A DNA stretch of 40,351 bases from Acidobacteriota bacterium (GCA_003696075.1 RFHH01000053.1:1-40351), one strand, 5' to 3'. Counted from the first letter of the stretch, positions 7,729 to 16,207 are shown. A program made the numbers and translations. The notes: generated from the letters alone by a model not told the origin.

Positions 7729-8292
7729 ATGCGGGAAATCGAGGTGAAGGTCGAGGTCCGCGATGCCGATGCCGCGCGCGCCCGGCTCGGTGCAGCCGGG
7801 GCGGTGGCACGAACGCCACGGTACTTCGAGGACAACCGCGTCTACGACGACGAGAGCCGTTCGTTGGAGCGCAGCGGCCGCCTGCTCCGCCTGCGCTCGA
7901 TCGGCAACCGGCACATCCTCACCCTCAAGGAGACGCCCGATCCCGAGGAGGGGGCGGAGCGGTACAAGGTCCGCCTCGAGCACGAGACGACGGTGGGCGA
8001 TCCGCACGAAGCGGACCGGATTCTCCGCTCGCTCGGTTTTCTCGTCGCCTACCGGTACCAGAAATACCGGCAGAGTTACCGCTTGGGCGAGGTGACGGTG
8101 GAGCTGGACGAGACGCCGCTGGGCGTGTTTCTCGAGCTCGAGGGCCAACCGGTCGATATCGACGCTGCCGCCGAGCGGCTCGGTTTCGGCCCGTCGGACT
8201 ACATCACCAAGACCTACCGGATGCTTCACCGCGAGAGGAGCCGCTCGGAGACTCCCGGCGATCTCGTGTTCGAGGACCGGCCGCCGGCGTGA
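7729..8292 (+). CDS. CYTH-domain protein (class IV adenylyl cyclase / triphosphatase fold)
   Basis: 187 aa. The protein opens with the diagnostic ExExK motif (EIEVK, residues 3-7). It continues with the alternating charged strands of the triphosphate tunnel: RLRSIG, HILTLKE, ERYKVRLEHET, YRQSYRLGEVTVELDE and FLELEG. CYTH enzymes bind a triphosphate and divalent metal in a beta-barrel and act as adenylyl cyclase, thiamine triphosphatase or polyphosphatase; which applies here cannot be told. The start is ATG 7729, where similarity begins, and no Shine-Dalgarno is visible, consistent with a leaderless mRNA. The stop overlaps the next gene's GTG by 4 nt, so it is coupled to the MurU/AmgK-like pair, which is a curious partnership. 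Confidence 0.9.
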   Translation: MREIEVKVEVRDADAARARLGAAGAVARTPRYFEDNRVYDDESRSLERSGRLLRLRSIGNRHILTLKETPDPEEGAERYKVRLEHETTVGDPHEADRILRSLGFLVAYRYQKYRQSYRLGEVTVELDETPLGVFLELEGQPVDIDAAAERLGFGPSDYITKTYRMLHRERSRSETPGDLVFEDRPPA

Positions 8293-9311
8293 GCTTCGAA
8301 GGCGCGGCGATGGTCCTCGCGGCGGGGCGCGGCGTCCGGATGCGACCCCTGACGGACGCCCGGGCCAAGCCGACTCTGCCGGTGTTGGGCATGTCTCTGC
8401 TGGAGCGGATCGTGCGGTTCTTGGCGGCGGAAGGGATCCGGGCCGTCGCCGTCAACGCCCACCACGCCGCGGCGAGCGTGCGCGCGTGCCTCGACCGGTG
8501 CAGCGATCTGCCGGTCCAGCGAGAGCTGTTCGTGGAGCCCGAGCTGATGGGCTCCGGGGGAGCCTTCGTGGCGCCGCGCTCGCTCCTCGCCTGCTCCGAG
8601 AGCTTCCTCGTTCACAACGGCGACACGCTCGTGCGCGCGCCGGTGGAGGAACTGGCACACGCCGCGCAGCGGCCGGACACTCTCGGCGCCCTGCTCGTCC
8701 GGCCCGGCCGCGTTCCCGGGTATCGCCCCGTCCTCGTTCGCGACGGGCGGGTCGTGGGTCTGTCCGGCGACGCCGCGGCGCAGGTCGGCGAGCCGGCGAC
8801 CTACCTCGGGGTCGCGGTGTTCCGGAGGGCGGTTCTCGACGCCGTGCCGCCGGACCGGCCCTCCGAGCTGTTCGGCGACGTCCTTCTCCCGCTGGTCGCC
8901 CGGGGCATGAGGCTCGCGGCCGTTCCCTACCGCGGTCCGTGGCTCGAGTTCACCTCTCCCCCCGACTACCGCCGGAAGCTGGTGCGCCTCGTTCTGGAGT
9001 CGCGGGAACGTGGCTCCGCCGATCTTCCCGGCGGTCCGGCACCGTGCCGTCCGGTTCCCGAGGGGTGCTGCTTTTTCGGCGAGGGAGCTGTCGCCGCCGA
9101 TTCCCGTCTGGCCGGGGGGGTGGTCCTCGAGCGCGGGGCACGGGTGATCGGATCGAGCGTCTCCGACTCGGTTCTACTCGAGCAGGCGCAGGTGGGTCCA
9201 GGTTCGCGGCTCGAGCGCGCGGTGGTCGCGGCCGGCTCGCGGGTGTCCCCCGGAACCGTGGTTCGCGACACCGTGCACGGATCGGAGCCGGCCCGGGAGA
9301 AGGACCGGTGA
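8289..9311 (+). CDS. Sugar-1-phosphate nucleotidyltransferase, MurU-like, with left-handed beta-helix tail
   Basis: 340 aa. The N-terminal nucleotidyltransferase domain has the signature LAAGRGVRMRPLT..AKPTLPVLG (residues 10-34), and VHNGDTL carries the metal-binding Asp. Residues from about 260 (FFGEGAVAADSRLAGGVVLERGARVIG) form hexapeptide-like repeats of a left-handed beta-helix. Adjacent to an AmgK-like kinase, it probably makes UDP-MurNAc from MurNAc-1-phosphate, as in the Pseudomonas AmgK/MurU peptidoglycan salvage route. It is longer than P. putida MurU because of the helix tail, so a GDP-mannose or other NDP-sugar product is possible. GTG start, overlapping the CYTH stop by 4 nt; stop overlaps the next start by 4 nt. 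Confidence 0.85.
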   Translation: MSFEGAAMVLAAGRGVRMRPLTDARAKPTLPVLGMSLLERIVRFLAAEGIRAVAVNAHHAAASVRACLDRCSDLPVQRELFVEPELMGSGGAFVAPRSLLACSESFLVHNGDTLVRAPVEELAHAAQRPDTLGALLVRPGRVPGYRPVLVRDGRVVGLSGDAAAQVGEPATYLGVAVFRRAVLDAVPPDRPSELFGDVLLPLVARGMRLAAVPYRGPWLEFTSPPDYRRKLVRLVLESRERGSADLPGGPAPCRPVPEGCCFFGEGAVAADSRLAGGVVLERGARVIGSSVSDSVLLEQAQVGPGSRLERAVVAAGSRVSPGTVVRDTVHGSEPAREKDR

Positions 9312-10324
9312 CCACCGCCGACCGCCGCCAGCCCACCCTCGAGGCGCTCTGCCGCCGTTTCGGCGCCGAGCGTGCGGAGAGAATCGCACCCGATGCCTCG
9401 ACGCGCGCTTTCTACCGCCTCCATCGCCGCCACGGAACCGCCGTCCTGCTCGTCGACGAGCGGGGCGGACCGGCCGCCGCGGAACGCATGGTCCGGGCCC
9501 ATGGGCTGCTGGCGGGCATCGGCGTGCCTGTCCCGGCGCTGCTCGACCGAGAGGAATCGGCCGCCGCGCTGCTGTTCGAGGACGCCGGCTCGTGCCTTCT
9601 CGCGGAAGCCTGGCCGGAACTCCCTCCGGCGCGCCGGCGCGTTCTGTACGAGGAGCTGGCGGCCATCGCCGCCGCGATCGCCGTCGAGGGCACGGCCCGC
9701 CTGAGCCCCGGCGATCCGCTCGCCGAGCGGCCGCTCGGGCGCGAACGGCTCCGGATCGAGCTGGCGATGTTCGCCGTGCACGACGTGGCCGGCCGGAGGG
9801 GCGTCACCGACCGGGGGCTTCTCGGGGACCTGTCGCGGCTGCTCGACAGGATCGCGGCCGAGGCGGCCGCGTGCCCGCGCGAGTTCTCCCACCGTGACCT
9901 CCACTCCCGGAACGTCATGCTCGCGGCGGACGGCGGTTTGCGGATCCTCGACTTCCAGGACGCACTCCTCGCACCGAGGCACTACGATATCGCCTCGCTT
10001 CTCCTCGATCCCTATGTCGACCTCACCCCCGACGTGCGGGAGGCGGCGGCGGAACGCTACCGGAACGAACGAGGCTTCACGTTGGGGCTCGATGCGGACC
10101 CGCGGTTCCCCTGGGTGGGGCTGCAGCGAATGCTGAAGGCGATCGGCACCTACGCTTTCCAAGCCTCCCGCGCTCGACGGCCCCGTTTCCTCGCCCACAT
10201 TCCGCCGGCTGAACAGCGCGCGCTCGAGCTGTGTGACAGGCTGTCGGGGCCGATCGGCCGCCTCGCGAAGGATCTGCTCGAAAAGATCGGCTTCACTCGG
10301 AACCGAACGACACGTCGTGGGTGA
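9308..10324 (+). CDS. Aminoglycoside-phosphotransferase-fold kinase, AmgK-like
   Basis: 338-aa kinase of the APH fold. The catalytic loop FSHRDLHSRNVML and the metal-binding ILDFQDALLAPRHYDIASLL motif are intact. The N-terminal lobe has DASTRAFYRL followed by AVLLVDERGG and the hinge LLFEDAGSCLL. This motif set is that of AmgK, the anomeric MurNAc/GlcNAc kinase that produces MurNAc-1-phosphate for MurU, and the neighbour supports it. The start is GTG 9308, overlapping the preceding stop by 4 nt. The 3' end overlaps the convergent lipoprotein gene by 32 nt. Substrate assignment is by family and context only. Confidence 0.88.
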   Translation: MTTADRRQPTLEALCRRFGAERAERIAPDASTRAFYRLHRRHGTAVLLVDERGGPAAAERMVRAHGLLAGIGVPVPALLDREESAAALLFEDAGSCLLAEAWPELPPARRRVLYEELAAIAAAIAVEGTARLSPGDPLAERPLGRERLRIELAMFAVHDVAGRRGVTDRGLLGDLSRLLDRIAAEAAACPREFSHRDLHSRNVMLAADGGLRILDFQDALLAPRHYDIASLLLDPYVDLTPDVREAAAERYRNERGFTLGLDADPRFPWVGLQRMLKAIGTYAFQASRARRPRFLAHIPPAEQRALELCDRLSGPIGRLAKDLLEKIGFTRNRTTRRG

Positions 10325-10778
10325 TCTGCCATCCTGCCGCCCCGCGTGAGATCACCAGCATGGTGTATCCCGATCGCACGCCGGACGGGTCGTCCTCTCC
10401 GGTGCGCAGCGTCCAGCGCGCCACCACGACGACCGAGTTTCCTTCCGCTCCCGGGAATCGAATCTCGAGTGGCTCGAGTTCCAGGTGCCCCATCGCGCGC
10501 CGATCGGGGTAGCGGCGCCGGTAGCGGGCCTCCACGGCCGCGCGGCCCCGGGTGAGGCCTCCCGGGCCGAGAAACGAGGCGTCGTCGGCGTACGCCGCAC
10601 AGAAGGCGCCGATGTCCCCGGCGTTCCAGGCCGCCACCTGATCGGCGAGCAGGTGACGGACTTCCCGCTCCGCTGTCGGGGCCGGAGCGCCCGGCACGCC
10701 GTCACGCGCGCATGCCGACACGGCCACAAGAGCCAGCGCGAGCCATCCCGGGAACCACCGCCGTCTCACGGGTGACAC
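10293..10778 (-). CDS. Lipoprotein with SnoaL-like / DUF4440 domain
   Basis: 161 aa. The N-terminus has basic residues, a hydrophobic stretch (WFPGWLALALVAV) and a lipobox ending VSAC (Cys about 22), so it is probably lipidated and anchored in the envelope. The rest is an NTF2-like cone fold: LLADQVAAWNAGDIGAFCAAYADDASFLGPGG, then RYRRRYPD, and the final strands VVARWTLRTG and GWQITHDVSF. Such proteins are often annotated as nuclear-transport-factor-2-like enzymes or binding proteins of unknown ligand. GTG 10778 has GGAGG 4 nt upstream and overlaps the preceding methyltransferase-like gene by 13 nt. It is the last gene of a three-gene operon and converges with the AmgK-like gene (32-nt overlap). 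Confidence 0.8.
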   Translation of the reverse strand: MSPVRRRWFPGWLALALVAVSACARDGVPGAPAPTAEREVRHLLADQVAAWNAGDIGAFCAAYADDASFLGPGGLTRGRAAVEARYRRRYPDRRAMGHLELEPLEIRFPGAEGNSVVVVARWTLRTGEDDPSGVRSGYTMLVISRGAAGWQITHDVSFGSE

Positions 10779-11419
10779 GTCTCCTCCGCACCGGACGGCC
10801 GCGCCAGATCGACCAGTTCCGCGCGGTAGGTGCGGACCGCCAACGTCTGCCGATGGACGAGCCTCAGGTCGGTCGCCAGGTGGAGGGTTCGGAGCAGCGC
10901 CACCGGATCGATCGTTTCCGACGGTCCGGGCCAAGCGCTCAGCGAGAGAAGCGCCGAACCGATCCCGGGCACCCGCGAGGCGACGAGCAGCCGGCCGCCC
11001 CCCGCGTCTCCGAGTGCTCTCGCCAGGGACGGCCACCCCTCCCGGGGCAACTCCTCGAACAGCTCGACGGCCACCGCGGCGTCGATCCTTTCGGCGTCCC
11101 CGGAGAGGCGCCGCAACTCCCGGGCGGCGGCTTCCGCGTCCGGAAGGCCGGACGCGAGGAAGTCGACGGTTCTCACCGATGCTCCGGCGGCCTCGAGGAT
11201 GCGAGCGAGCGGGGCGAGGCCGATGCCGGCCGCCAGGATCGTGCGGTTCGCAACCGGCCGGAGGCGCTCGAGGATCGCCGCGAAGAGAAGCCGCCTTCCC
11301 TCGACCGCGTTCGCCTCGATCCAGCTCGCCGGGGTCTCGCGCCCGATCCGGCCCCAGGCGCGCAACCGCTCGTCCGGCTCGGGTCCGCGGGGGGAGGCGG
11401 TCGCTCCGGTCTCCGCCAT
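10766..11419 (-). CDS. Putative SAM-dependent methyltransferase
   Basis: 217 aa. The sequence RTILAAGIGLAPLARILEAAGASVRTVDF reads as a degenerate motif I (GxGxxxxxxA) and acidic loop, followed by ERIDAAVAVELFEELPREGWPSLARAL, the usual motif after it. The N-terminal RLRAWGRIGRETPASWIEANAVEGRRLLFAAIL vaguely recalls the region before motif I in Mg-protoporphyrin methyltransferases. That is a weak resemblance and I do not claim the function. ATG 11419 follows the 91-aa gene by 16 nt; Shine-Dalgarno is weak. It probably belongs to the same transcript as its two neighbours. Confidence 0.6.
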   Translation of the reverse strand: MAETGATASPRGPEPDERLRAWGRIGRETPASWIEANAVEGRRLLFAAILERLRPVANRTILAAGIGLAPLARILEAAGASVRTVDFLASGLPDAEAAARELRRLSGDAERIDAAVAVELFEELPREGWPSLARALGDAGGGRLLVASRVPGIGSALLSLSAWPGPSETIDPVALLRTLHLATDLRLVHRQTLAVRTYRAELVDLARPSGAEETCHP

Positions 11420-11435
11420 CGGTCCGGCGTCCCGA

Positions 11436-11711
11436 TCAGACGGGGGGCGGCAGAGTGCTTCCCGGCGGCTTGCCGCGCCCGCGCGGCGGGGGCTCCTCCG
11501 GGACGGGAGGTACGGTCCGCCCCTGACGCGCGAGCAGCTCCCGCGCGGCGTGGACCACGTCGGCATGCACGCCGTGAAGCGCCGCGACCGACTCCGGATG
11601 ACCCTGGAGGACGAACTCGACCCCCAGGCGGTGGTTGCGGGCGCGGTCGAGCAGCAGGCGCGCAGCGCTTTCGAGCTCCCGCGCGTTCCGCGGCCCCCAA
11701 TCGCCGGTCAC
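11436..11711 (-). CDS. Small conserved-looking protein, unknown function
   Basis: 91 aa, first gene of a three-gene minus-strand operon. The N-terminal two-thirds is helical and His-containing (ARELESAARLLLDRARNHRLGVEFVLQGHPESVAALHGVHADVV); the tail is Pro/Gly/Arg-rich. GTG 11711 has a strong GAGGAGG 5 nt upstream, and a -35/-10 promoter with ideal spacing lies about 50 nt before it, which supports a real gene. I recognise no family. A product nucleic-acid or cofactor role cannot be inferred. Confidence 0.6.
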   Translation of the reverse strand: MTGDWGPRNARELESAARLLLDRARNHRLGVEFVLQGHPESVAALHGVHADVVHAARELLARQGRTVPPVPEEPPPRGRGKPPGSTLPPPV

Positions 11712-11768
11712 CGAGACCTCCTCGCTCCGTCCGCCGGGGGGCGCACCCTCATCCCGAACGGCTGCCGC

Positions 11769-11797
11769 AATTTACGGCAACCACCCGGCCCGGTCAA
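11769..11797 (-). promoter_or_regulatory. Sigma-70-type promoter with palindromic -10 region
   Basis: TTGACC (11792-11797) and TAAATT (11769-11774) are separated by exactly 17 nt on the minus strand, driving the 91-aa gene operon. The -10 sits inside a 17-bp near-perfect palindrome TGCCGCAATTTACGGCA (11763-11779, one mismatch), which looks like a repressor operator. Confidence 0.65.
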
Positions 11798-11825
11798 CCG
11801 CCCGGATCGCACGGCGAGCTGGCGG

Positions 11826-11831
11826 TATATT
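11826..11831 (+). promoter_or_regulatory. -10 box of the HMGL-CBS operon
   Basis: TATATT on the plus strand, 34 nt ahead of ATG 11866. It diverges from the 11769-11797 promoter, with the two -35 regions overlapping or nearly so. Confidence 0.45.
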
Positions 11832-11865
11832 GGGGACCGCCCCCGAGCGGGCGCGGAGATCCCGA

Positions 11866-12861
11866 ATGGCCTTCCCCAAGCGAGTCATCTTCTGCGAGTG
11901 CTGGGCCCGCGACGGGCTCCAGTCGGTTCCGGTCTGGGTGCCGACGGATCGCAAGCTCGAGATGATCGAGAGGTTCGTCGACGCCGGGTTCCCGAAGATC
12001 GAGGTCACCTCCTTCTCGCATCCGAAACTGCTGCCGCAGTTCCGTGACGCCGAGGAGGTTCTCCGCCGGCTGCCGAGAACGGGCCGGGCCGCCGATGTCT
12101 CCTACGTCGTGCTCATGCCGAACGAGCGCGGATTCGACCGGTTCGAGCGGTGCGTCGAGGAGGGCTACGGGGCGCACGAGATCATCCTCATGATCTCCGC
12201 CAGCGAGGAACACAACCTCCGCAACTTCCGCATGCGCCATGAAGAGGCCTTCCGGGCGCACGAGCGCATCATGCGCCGGGCGCACCGGCTCGGCGTGCAT
12301 GTGATCGGCTGTGCGGGCACGGTCTACGGCTGCCCGATCATGGGGGACGTTTCGTTCGAAGCGGTGGCCAAGATCGTTCGCTTCTACCTCGACAACGGGG
12401 CGCGGACGATCATGCTCGGCGACACCACCGGGATGGCGAACCCCGTGCTCGTCAAGGAGCGCATCGGCCGGCTGATGGACACCTTCCCCGGCGCCCAGTT
12501 CATCGCGCACTTCCACGACACCCGGGGCACCGGCATCGCCAACACCGTGGCGGCCCTGGAGACGGGTGTGGTCTACGTGGACGGCTCCGTCGGGGCGATC
12601 GGCGGGCAGCCGGCGACCGGAGCGCCGAAGTACCATGTCGGCTACACGGGCAACATCTCGTCGGAAGACACGGTGGCGCTCCTGCACGAGATGGGAATCG
12701 AGACCGGTATCGACCTCGACAAGCTGATCGAGGCCGGCCGGCGGGCCGAGGAGATTCTCGGGATGAAGCTGCGCTCGGAAGTGGTGCGCTGCGGTCCGGT
12801 CAATCACGGTCCAGCGCCCGCCGAGAAGGGCGAGGGGGAACGTCTCGTGTTGCCCGAGTGA
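11866..12861 (+). CDS. HMG-CoA lyase-like (HMGL) family protein, catalytic Cys replaced
   Basis: 331 aa. A TIM-barrel aldolase of the HMGL-like superfamily: RDGLQ (15-19), [27 protein letters not shown] and the metal ligands in [13 protein letters not shown] (about 214-226) are all present. In true 3-hydroxy-3-methylglutaryl-CoA lyases the G-loop reads GGCPYA. Here it is GGQPAT (Q248) and is followed by an insertion of several residues. Without the active-site Cys, HMG-CoA cleavage is doubtful, and another aldol-type cleavage or condensation is possible. GGAG is 7 nt ahead of the ATG. It lies 38 nt upstream of cystathionine beta-synthase in an apparent operon. Confidence 0.85.
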   Translation: MAFPKRVIFCECWARDGLQSVPVWVPTDRKLEMIERFVDAGFPKIEVTSFSHPKLLPQFRDAEEVLRRLPRTGRAADVSYVVLMPNERGFDRFERCVEEGYGAHEIILMISASEEHNLRNFRMRHEEAFRAHERIMRRAHRLGVHVIGCAGTVYGCPIMGDVSFEAVAKIVRFYLDNGARTIMLGDTTGMANPVLVKERIGRLMDTFPGAQFIAHFHDTRGTGIANTVAALETGVVYVDGSVGAIGGQPATGAPKYHVGYTGNISSEDTVALLHEMGIETGIDLDKLIEAGRRAEEILGMKLRSEVVRCGPVNHGPAPAEKGEGERLVLPE

Positions 12862-12899
12862 CCGGCCCGGCGGACTGCGGCGGCCGCGGAGGCGAGGCG

Positions 12900-14267
12900 A
12901 TGCTCTACGACAACATTCTCGAGGCGATCGGAAAGACCCCGCTCGTGAAGCTCCACCGGGTGGGATCGCACCTGAAGTGCAACCTGTACGCGAAGTGCGA
13001 ATTCCTCAATCCGGGCGGTTCCGTGAAGGACCGCATCGGATATCGCATGGTTCTCGACGCGGAGCGGGAAGGGCGCATCAAGCCGGGCGATACCCTCATC
13101 GAGCCCACCAGCGGGAACACCGGGATCGGACTCGCCCTCGCCGGGGCGGTGCGCGGTTACCGGGTCATCATCACCATGCCGGAGAAGATGTCCCGGGAGA
13201 AGCAGGTGGTGCTCGAGGCGCTCGGGGCCGAGATCATCCGCACCCCGACCGAGGCCGCCCACGACAGTCCCGAGAGCCACATCATGGTCGCCCGGCGCCT
13301 TCAGGCGGAGCTGCCCAACGCCCACATCCTGGACCAGTACTCGAACCCGTCCAACCCGAATGCCCACTACGACACGACGGCCCAGGAAATCCTCGACGAC
13401 CTCGATGGCGAGGTCGACATGGTGGTGATCGGGGCCGGCACGGGGGGGACGATCACGGGGGTCGCTCGCCGGATCAAGGAGGTCCGCCCCCAGTGCATCA
13501 TCGTCGGCGCCGATCCGGTGGGCTCGATCCTCGCCGGCGGCGACTATGTCGCACCGTACAAGGTCGAGGGCATCGGGTACGACTTCATTCCCGAGGTGCT
13601 CGACCGCAGCTTGGTCGACGTCTGGGTGAAGACGACGGACCGGGCCTCGTTCCAGCTCGCACGGCGACTCATCCGCGAGGAAGGGCTTCTCGTCGGCGGG
13701 TCGAGCGGAGCGGCGATGTACGCCGCCCTCAAGCAGGCACCGCGCCTGCGCGCCGGCCAGAATTGCGTCGTTCTCATGCCGGACGGCGTGCGCAACTACA
13801 TGACCAAGTTCGTGGACGACAAGTGGATGCGCGACAACCGCTTCCTCGGGGTTTCCGACCAGCACGGGACGGTGGGGATGCTGGCGGCGGCGAAACCGAC
13901 ACAGGAGATCGTCACCGTCAACCATGGCGACCCGGCGCAGCGCGCCATCGAGCTGATGCGCGAGAACGGCGTGTCGCAGCTACCGGTGGTCGAGGAGGGC
14001 AAGCTGGTGGGGCTGCTAACCGAGGACGGGCTGCTCCAGTTCCTCGCGTCAGGGCAGGACGTCGAGACCGCGAGCGTCGACGACATCATGAACCGCTCGG
14101 TGCCGACGGTGGAGGAGGAGACGCCGATCACGGCGCTGCAGAGCCTGCTGCTTCAGTCGGGCAGCGTGGTCGTCGTCGACGCGGAGCGCAGGCCGGTCTC
14201 CATCCTGACGAAGATCGACCTGGTGGAGTGGATGGCGGCGCACCCGGCTCTCGAGGAAGCCGACTGA
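12900..14267 (+). CDS. cbs: Cystathionine beta-synthase with C-terminal CBS pair
   Basis: 455 aa. A PLP-dependent fold-type II enzyme joining serine and homocysteine to cystathionine (transsulfuration). The PLP Lys is K43 in NPGGSVKDR; the [10 protein letters not shown] substrate loop and [10 protein letters not shown] phosphate loop are present, and the [10 protein letters not shown] element ends the catalytic part. From about residue 335 there are two CBS domains ([51 protein letters not shown]), which usually bind adenosyl ligands. The length and layout match the actinobacterial/human enzyme minus the haem domain. ATG 12900 has GGAGG 7 nt upstream; an in-frame GTG at 12858 is less likely. 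A pure cysteine synthase is unlikely given the CBS pair. Confidence 0.92.
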   Translation: MLYDNILEAIGKTPLVKLHRVGSHLKCNLYAKCEFLNPGGSVKDRIGYRMVLDAEREGRIKPGDTLIEPTSGNTGIGLALAGAVRGYRVIITMPEKMSREKQVVLEALGAEIIRTPTEAAHDSPESHIMVARRLQAELPNAHILDQYSNPSNPNAHYDTTAQEILDDLDGEVDMVVIGAGTGGTITGVARRIKEVRPQCIIVGADPVGSILAGGDYVAPYKVEGIGYDFIPEVLDRSLVDVWVKTTDRASFQLARRLIREEGLLVGGSSGAAMYAALKQAPRLRAGQNCVVLMPDGVRNYMTKFVDDKWMRDNRFLGVSDQHGTVGMLAAAKPTQEIVTVNHGDPAQRAIELMRENGVSQLPVVEEGKLVGLLTEDGLLQFLASGQDVETASVDDIMNRSVPTVEEETPITALQSLLLQSGSVVVVDAERRPVSILTKIDLVEWMAAHPALEEAD

Positions 14268-14288
14268 TCCGCCGCCCCGGGAGGGACC

Positions 14289-14684
14289 ATGTCCCGCAGA
14301 ACCCTGGCGGCCGCAGCGGCCGTCTTCGTCCTCTGGGCGATGCTCGACTTCGTCATCCACGGGATGATCCTGCGCGGGGTCTACGAGCGCACAGAGCGCC
14401 TCTGGCGGCCCGAGGGCGAGATGCGGATGGGGTTGATGTACCTCGTGCTGGCTGTGGCCGCGCTTTGCTTCACCCTCGTCTACGAACGCTTCGTCGGCCG
14501 CCGGAACGTCCGAGTCGCCGTTCTCTACGGCCTGCTCTACGGCGTGGGCACCGGCGTCTCGATGGGATTCGGCACCTACTCCGTGATGCCCATCCCGCAG
14601 GTCCTGGCGGTGGGCTGGTTCGCCGGGGCGGTGGTCGAGGCGACGGCGGGCGGGCTCGTCCTGGGGCTCGTCATCCGGGAGTGA
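14289..14684 (+). CDS. Small four-helix membrane protein, unknown function
   Basis: 131 aa with four hydrophobic segments: residues about 5-28 (LAAAAAVFVLWAMLDFVIHGMIL), 48-65, 76-95 and 103-128. Charged loops lie between them (YERTERLWRPEGEMRMG). It begins 21 nt after cbs with a good GGGAGG, so it probably belongs to the same operon. No family recognised with certainty. The 3' end overlaps the convergent alr gene by 14 nt. Confidence 0.75.
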   Translation: MSRRTLAAAAAVFVLWAMLDFVIHGMILRGVYERTERLWRPEGEMRMGLMYLVLAVAALCFTLVYERFVGRRNVRVAVLYGLLYGVGTGVSMGFGTYSVMPIPQVLAVGWFAGAVVEATAGGLVLGLVIRE

Positions 14685-15900
14685 CCGTCCCCCTCACCGG
14701 GATTCGCGGAAGAGCGGGGTTCAGCCGGGAGAGGACCTCGTAGGCGATCGTTCCCGACCACTCGGCGAGGTCCCCCGCGCGGATCTCCTCCTCGCCCGAC
14801 CGGCCGATGAGGACGGCCGGCATGCCGGCCGCCGCCTCCGCGATGTCGGTGACGTCGGCCATCATCATGTTCATGCAGATCCGGCCGACGACCGGCGCGC
14901 GGCGCCCCGCCACCAGCACGTACGCTCGGTTCGACAGCGAGCGCGTGTACCCCTCGTAGTAGCCGACGGGAAGCACGGCGATCCGCGTGGCCCGCGTGGC
15001 GCGCCACGTGCGGCCGTAGCCGACGTAGCCGCCGGGCGGGACCGTCTTCACCTGGGCGATCACCGCCTTCCAGGCGAGCACCGGAACCAGCCGGAACCCG
15101 GAGAGACCGCGCTCGCGCGCGGAAACGAACGTCTCGCGCGACGGCCACTGCCCGTAGAGACCGATCCCCACCCTGACCATGTCGAAATGGGTTTCGGGGA
15201 AGAGGACCGCGGCCGCCGAACATGCGGCGTGACGGTACCGCGGCCGGATCCCCTCGGCCTCGAGCCGGCCCACCGCGTCGCGGAAGCGGGCCAGTTGCTC
15301 CATGGCGAAACGGTGATCGGTCGTGTCCTCGATGTCGGCGAAATGCGTGCTCAGCCCCTCGAGCCGAAGCTCGGGGGCAGAGGCGACCTCTCGCGCGAGT
15401 GCCAGCACGTCCTCCAACGGGAGTCCCTGGCGGTGCGTTCCCGTCTCCAGCTTCAGGTGAACCCGTGCGGGCTTCCCCGTCCGTCGCGCCGCCCGGCGCA
15501 GCCGCTCGAGCGCGGCCCCGTCGTAGACGGTCACCGCCAGATCGGCGGCGACGGCGTCCGGGAGATCCTGGGCCGGGACATGCTGGAGGATCAGCACGGG
15601 GACGCCGTCCCCGGCGATCCTCCGCGCGTCGAGGGCCTCGGCGAGGTTGCCGACGCCGAGCCACTCGGCACCCGCGTCCAGCACAGCCGGTACGACGAGT
15701 TCCGCCCCGTGGCCGTACGCGTTCGACTTGACCACCGCCATCAGGCGTGCGCCCGGCGCGAGCCGGGAGCGGAACGCGCGCACGTTGGCGGCGAGCGCGT
15801 CCAGATCGATCTCGAGCCAGCTCACCGTCCCGGCCGGCAGCCCCTTGGGACGTGCGGCGACCGTTTCGAGCTCCGTCGGTTGTGCCGTTTTCCGCGCCAC
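14671..15900 (-). CDS. alr: Alanine racemase
   Basis: 409 aa. A PLP-dependent racemase that makes D-alanine for peptidoglycan. The PLP Lys is in AVVKSNAYGHGAE (K58). SWLEIDLDALAANVRAFR opens the barrel, and HLKLETGTHRQGL, THFADIED and VRVGIGLYGQWPS follow. The C-terminal beta-domain contains PVGYYEGYTRSLSN with the second catalytic Tyr region and VGRICMNMMMADVTD. GTG 15900 is chosen because GGAGG lies 7 nt upstream and a TATGAT box ends about 19 nt ahead; an upstream in-frame start would lie before the promoter. It overlaps the convergent membrane-protein gene by 14 nt. Confidence 0.95.
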   Translation of the reverse strand: MARKTAQPTELETVAARPKGLPAGTVSWLEIDLDALAANVRAFRSRLAPGARLMAVVKSNAYGHGAELVVPAVLDAGAEWLGVGNLAEALDARRIAGDGVPVLILQHVPAQDLPDAVAADLAVTVYDGAALERLRRAARRTGKPARVHLKLETGTHRQGLPLEDVLALAREVASAPELRLEGLSTHFADIEDTTDHRFAMEQLARFRDAVGRLEAEGIRPRYRHAACSAAAVLFPETHFDMVRVGIGLYGQWPSRETFVSARERGLSGFRLVPVLAWKAVIAQVKTVPPGGYVGYGRTWRATRATRIAVLPVGYYEGYTRSLSNRAYVLVAGRRAPVVGRICMNMMMADVTDIAEAAAGMPAVLIGRSGEEEIRAGDLAEWSGTIAYEVLSRLNPALPRIPVRGTVTPG

Positions 15901-15919
15901 TCTACGACCTCCGCGGCCG

Positions 15920-15925
15920 ATCATA
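15920..15925 (-). promoter_or_regulatory. -10 box of alr
   Basis: TATGAT on the minus strand, placing transcription start about 13 nt before the GTG. This leaves a very short leader that just contains the GGAGG ribosome-binding site. Confidence 0.45.
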
Positions 15926-16195
15926 CCCGACGGGCCGCCGCCGCGACCCGTTCCCCTCGAGCGGCGCGCCGTCCCCCGCCCGGTGGCGGCGGCCCCGGCA
16001 GCCTTCGAGGGCAAAGGGCCATCTCGCGAACGGCGCCGCTCGGCTGCCGGAAGCCCTCGGCGTGCCCGACACCTCCGGGGTCCGGGCTCCCGGTCCGCGG
16101 CCGGAACGGTCGTGGGGAAACTGCTTCGGTGCCGCCACGGCGACCAGCTCGCGGCCGGGCTCGCCGCCCCGATCCGGGAAGTCGGTGGACCGCGC

Positions 16196-16201
16196 TATGC
16201 T
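16196..16201 (+). promoter_or_regulatory. -10 box of the MiaE-like gene
   Basis: TATGCT ends 6 nt ahead of the GTG at 16208. The transcript would start at the initiation codon (leaderless). A GGAG lies in the gap but is too close to the GTG to act as a normal Shine-Dalgarno. Confidence 0.4.
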
Positions 16202-16207
16202 GGAGCT

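Larger units (their letters stand above)
15901..16207. other. Divergent control region between alr and the MiaE-like gene
   Basis: 307 nt, no gene. It holds the alr -10 (TATGAT, minus, 15920-15925) and the miaE -10 (TATGCT, plus, 16196-16201). A perfect 11-bp inverted repeat (15932-15942 and 15985-15995, 42-nt loop) lies just upstream of the alr -10. Confidence 0.5.
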
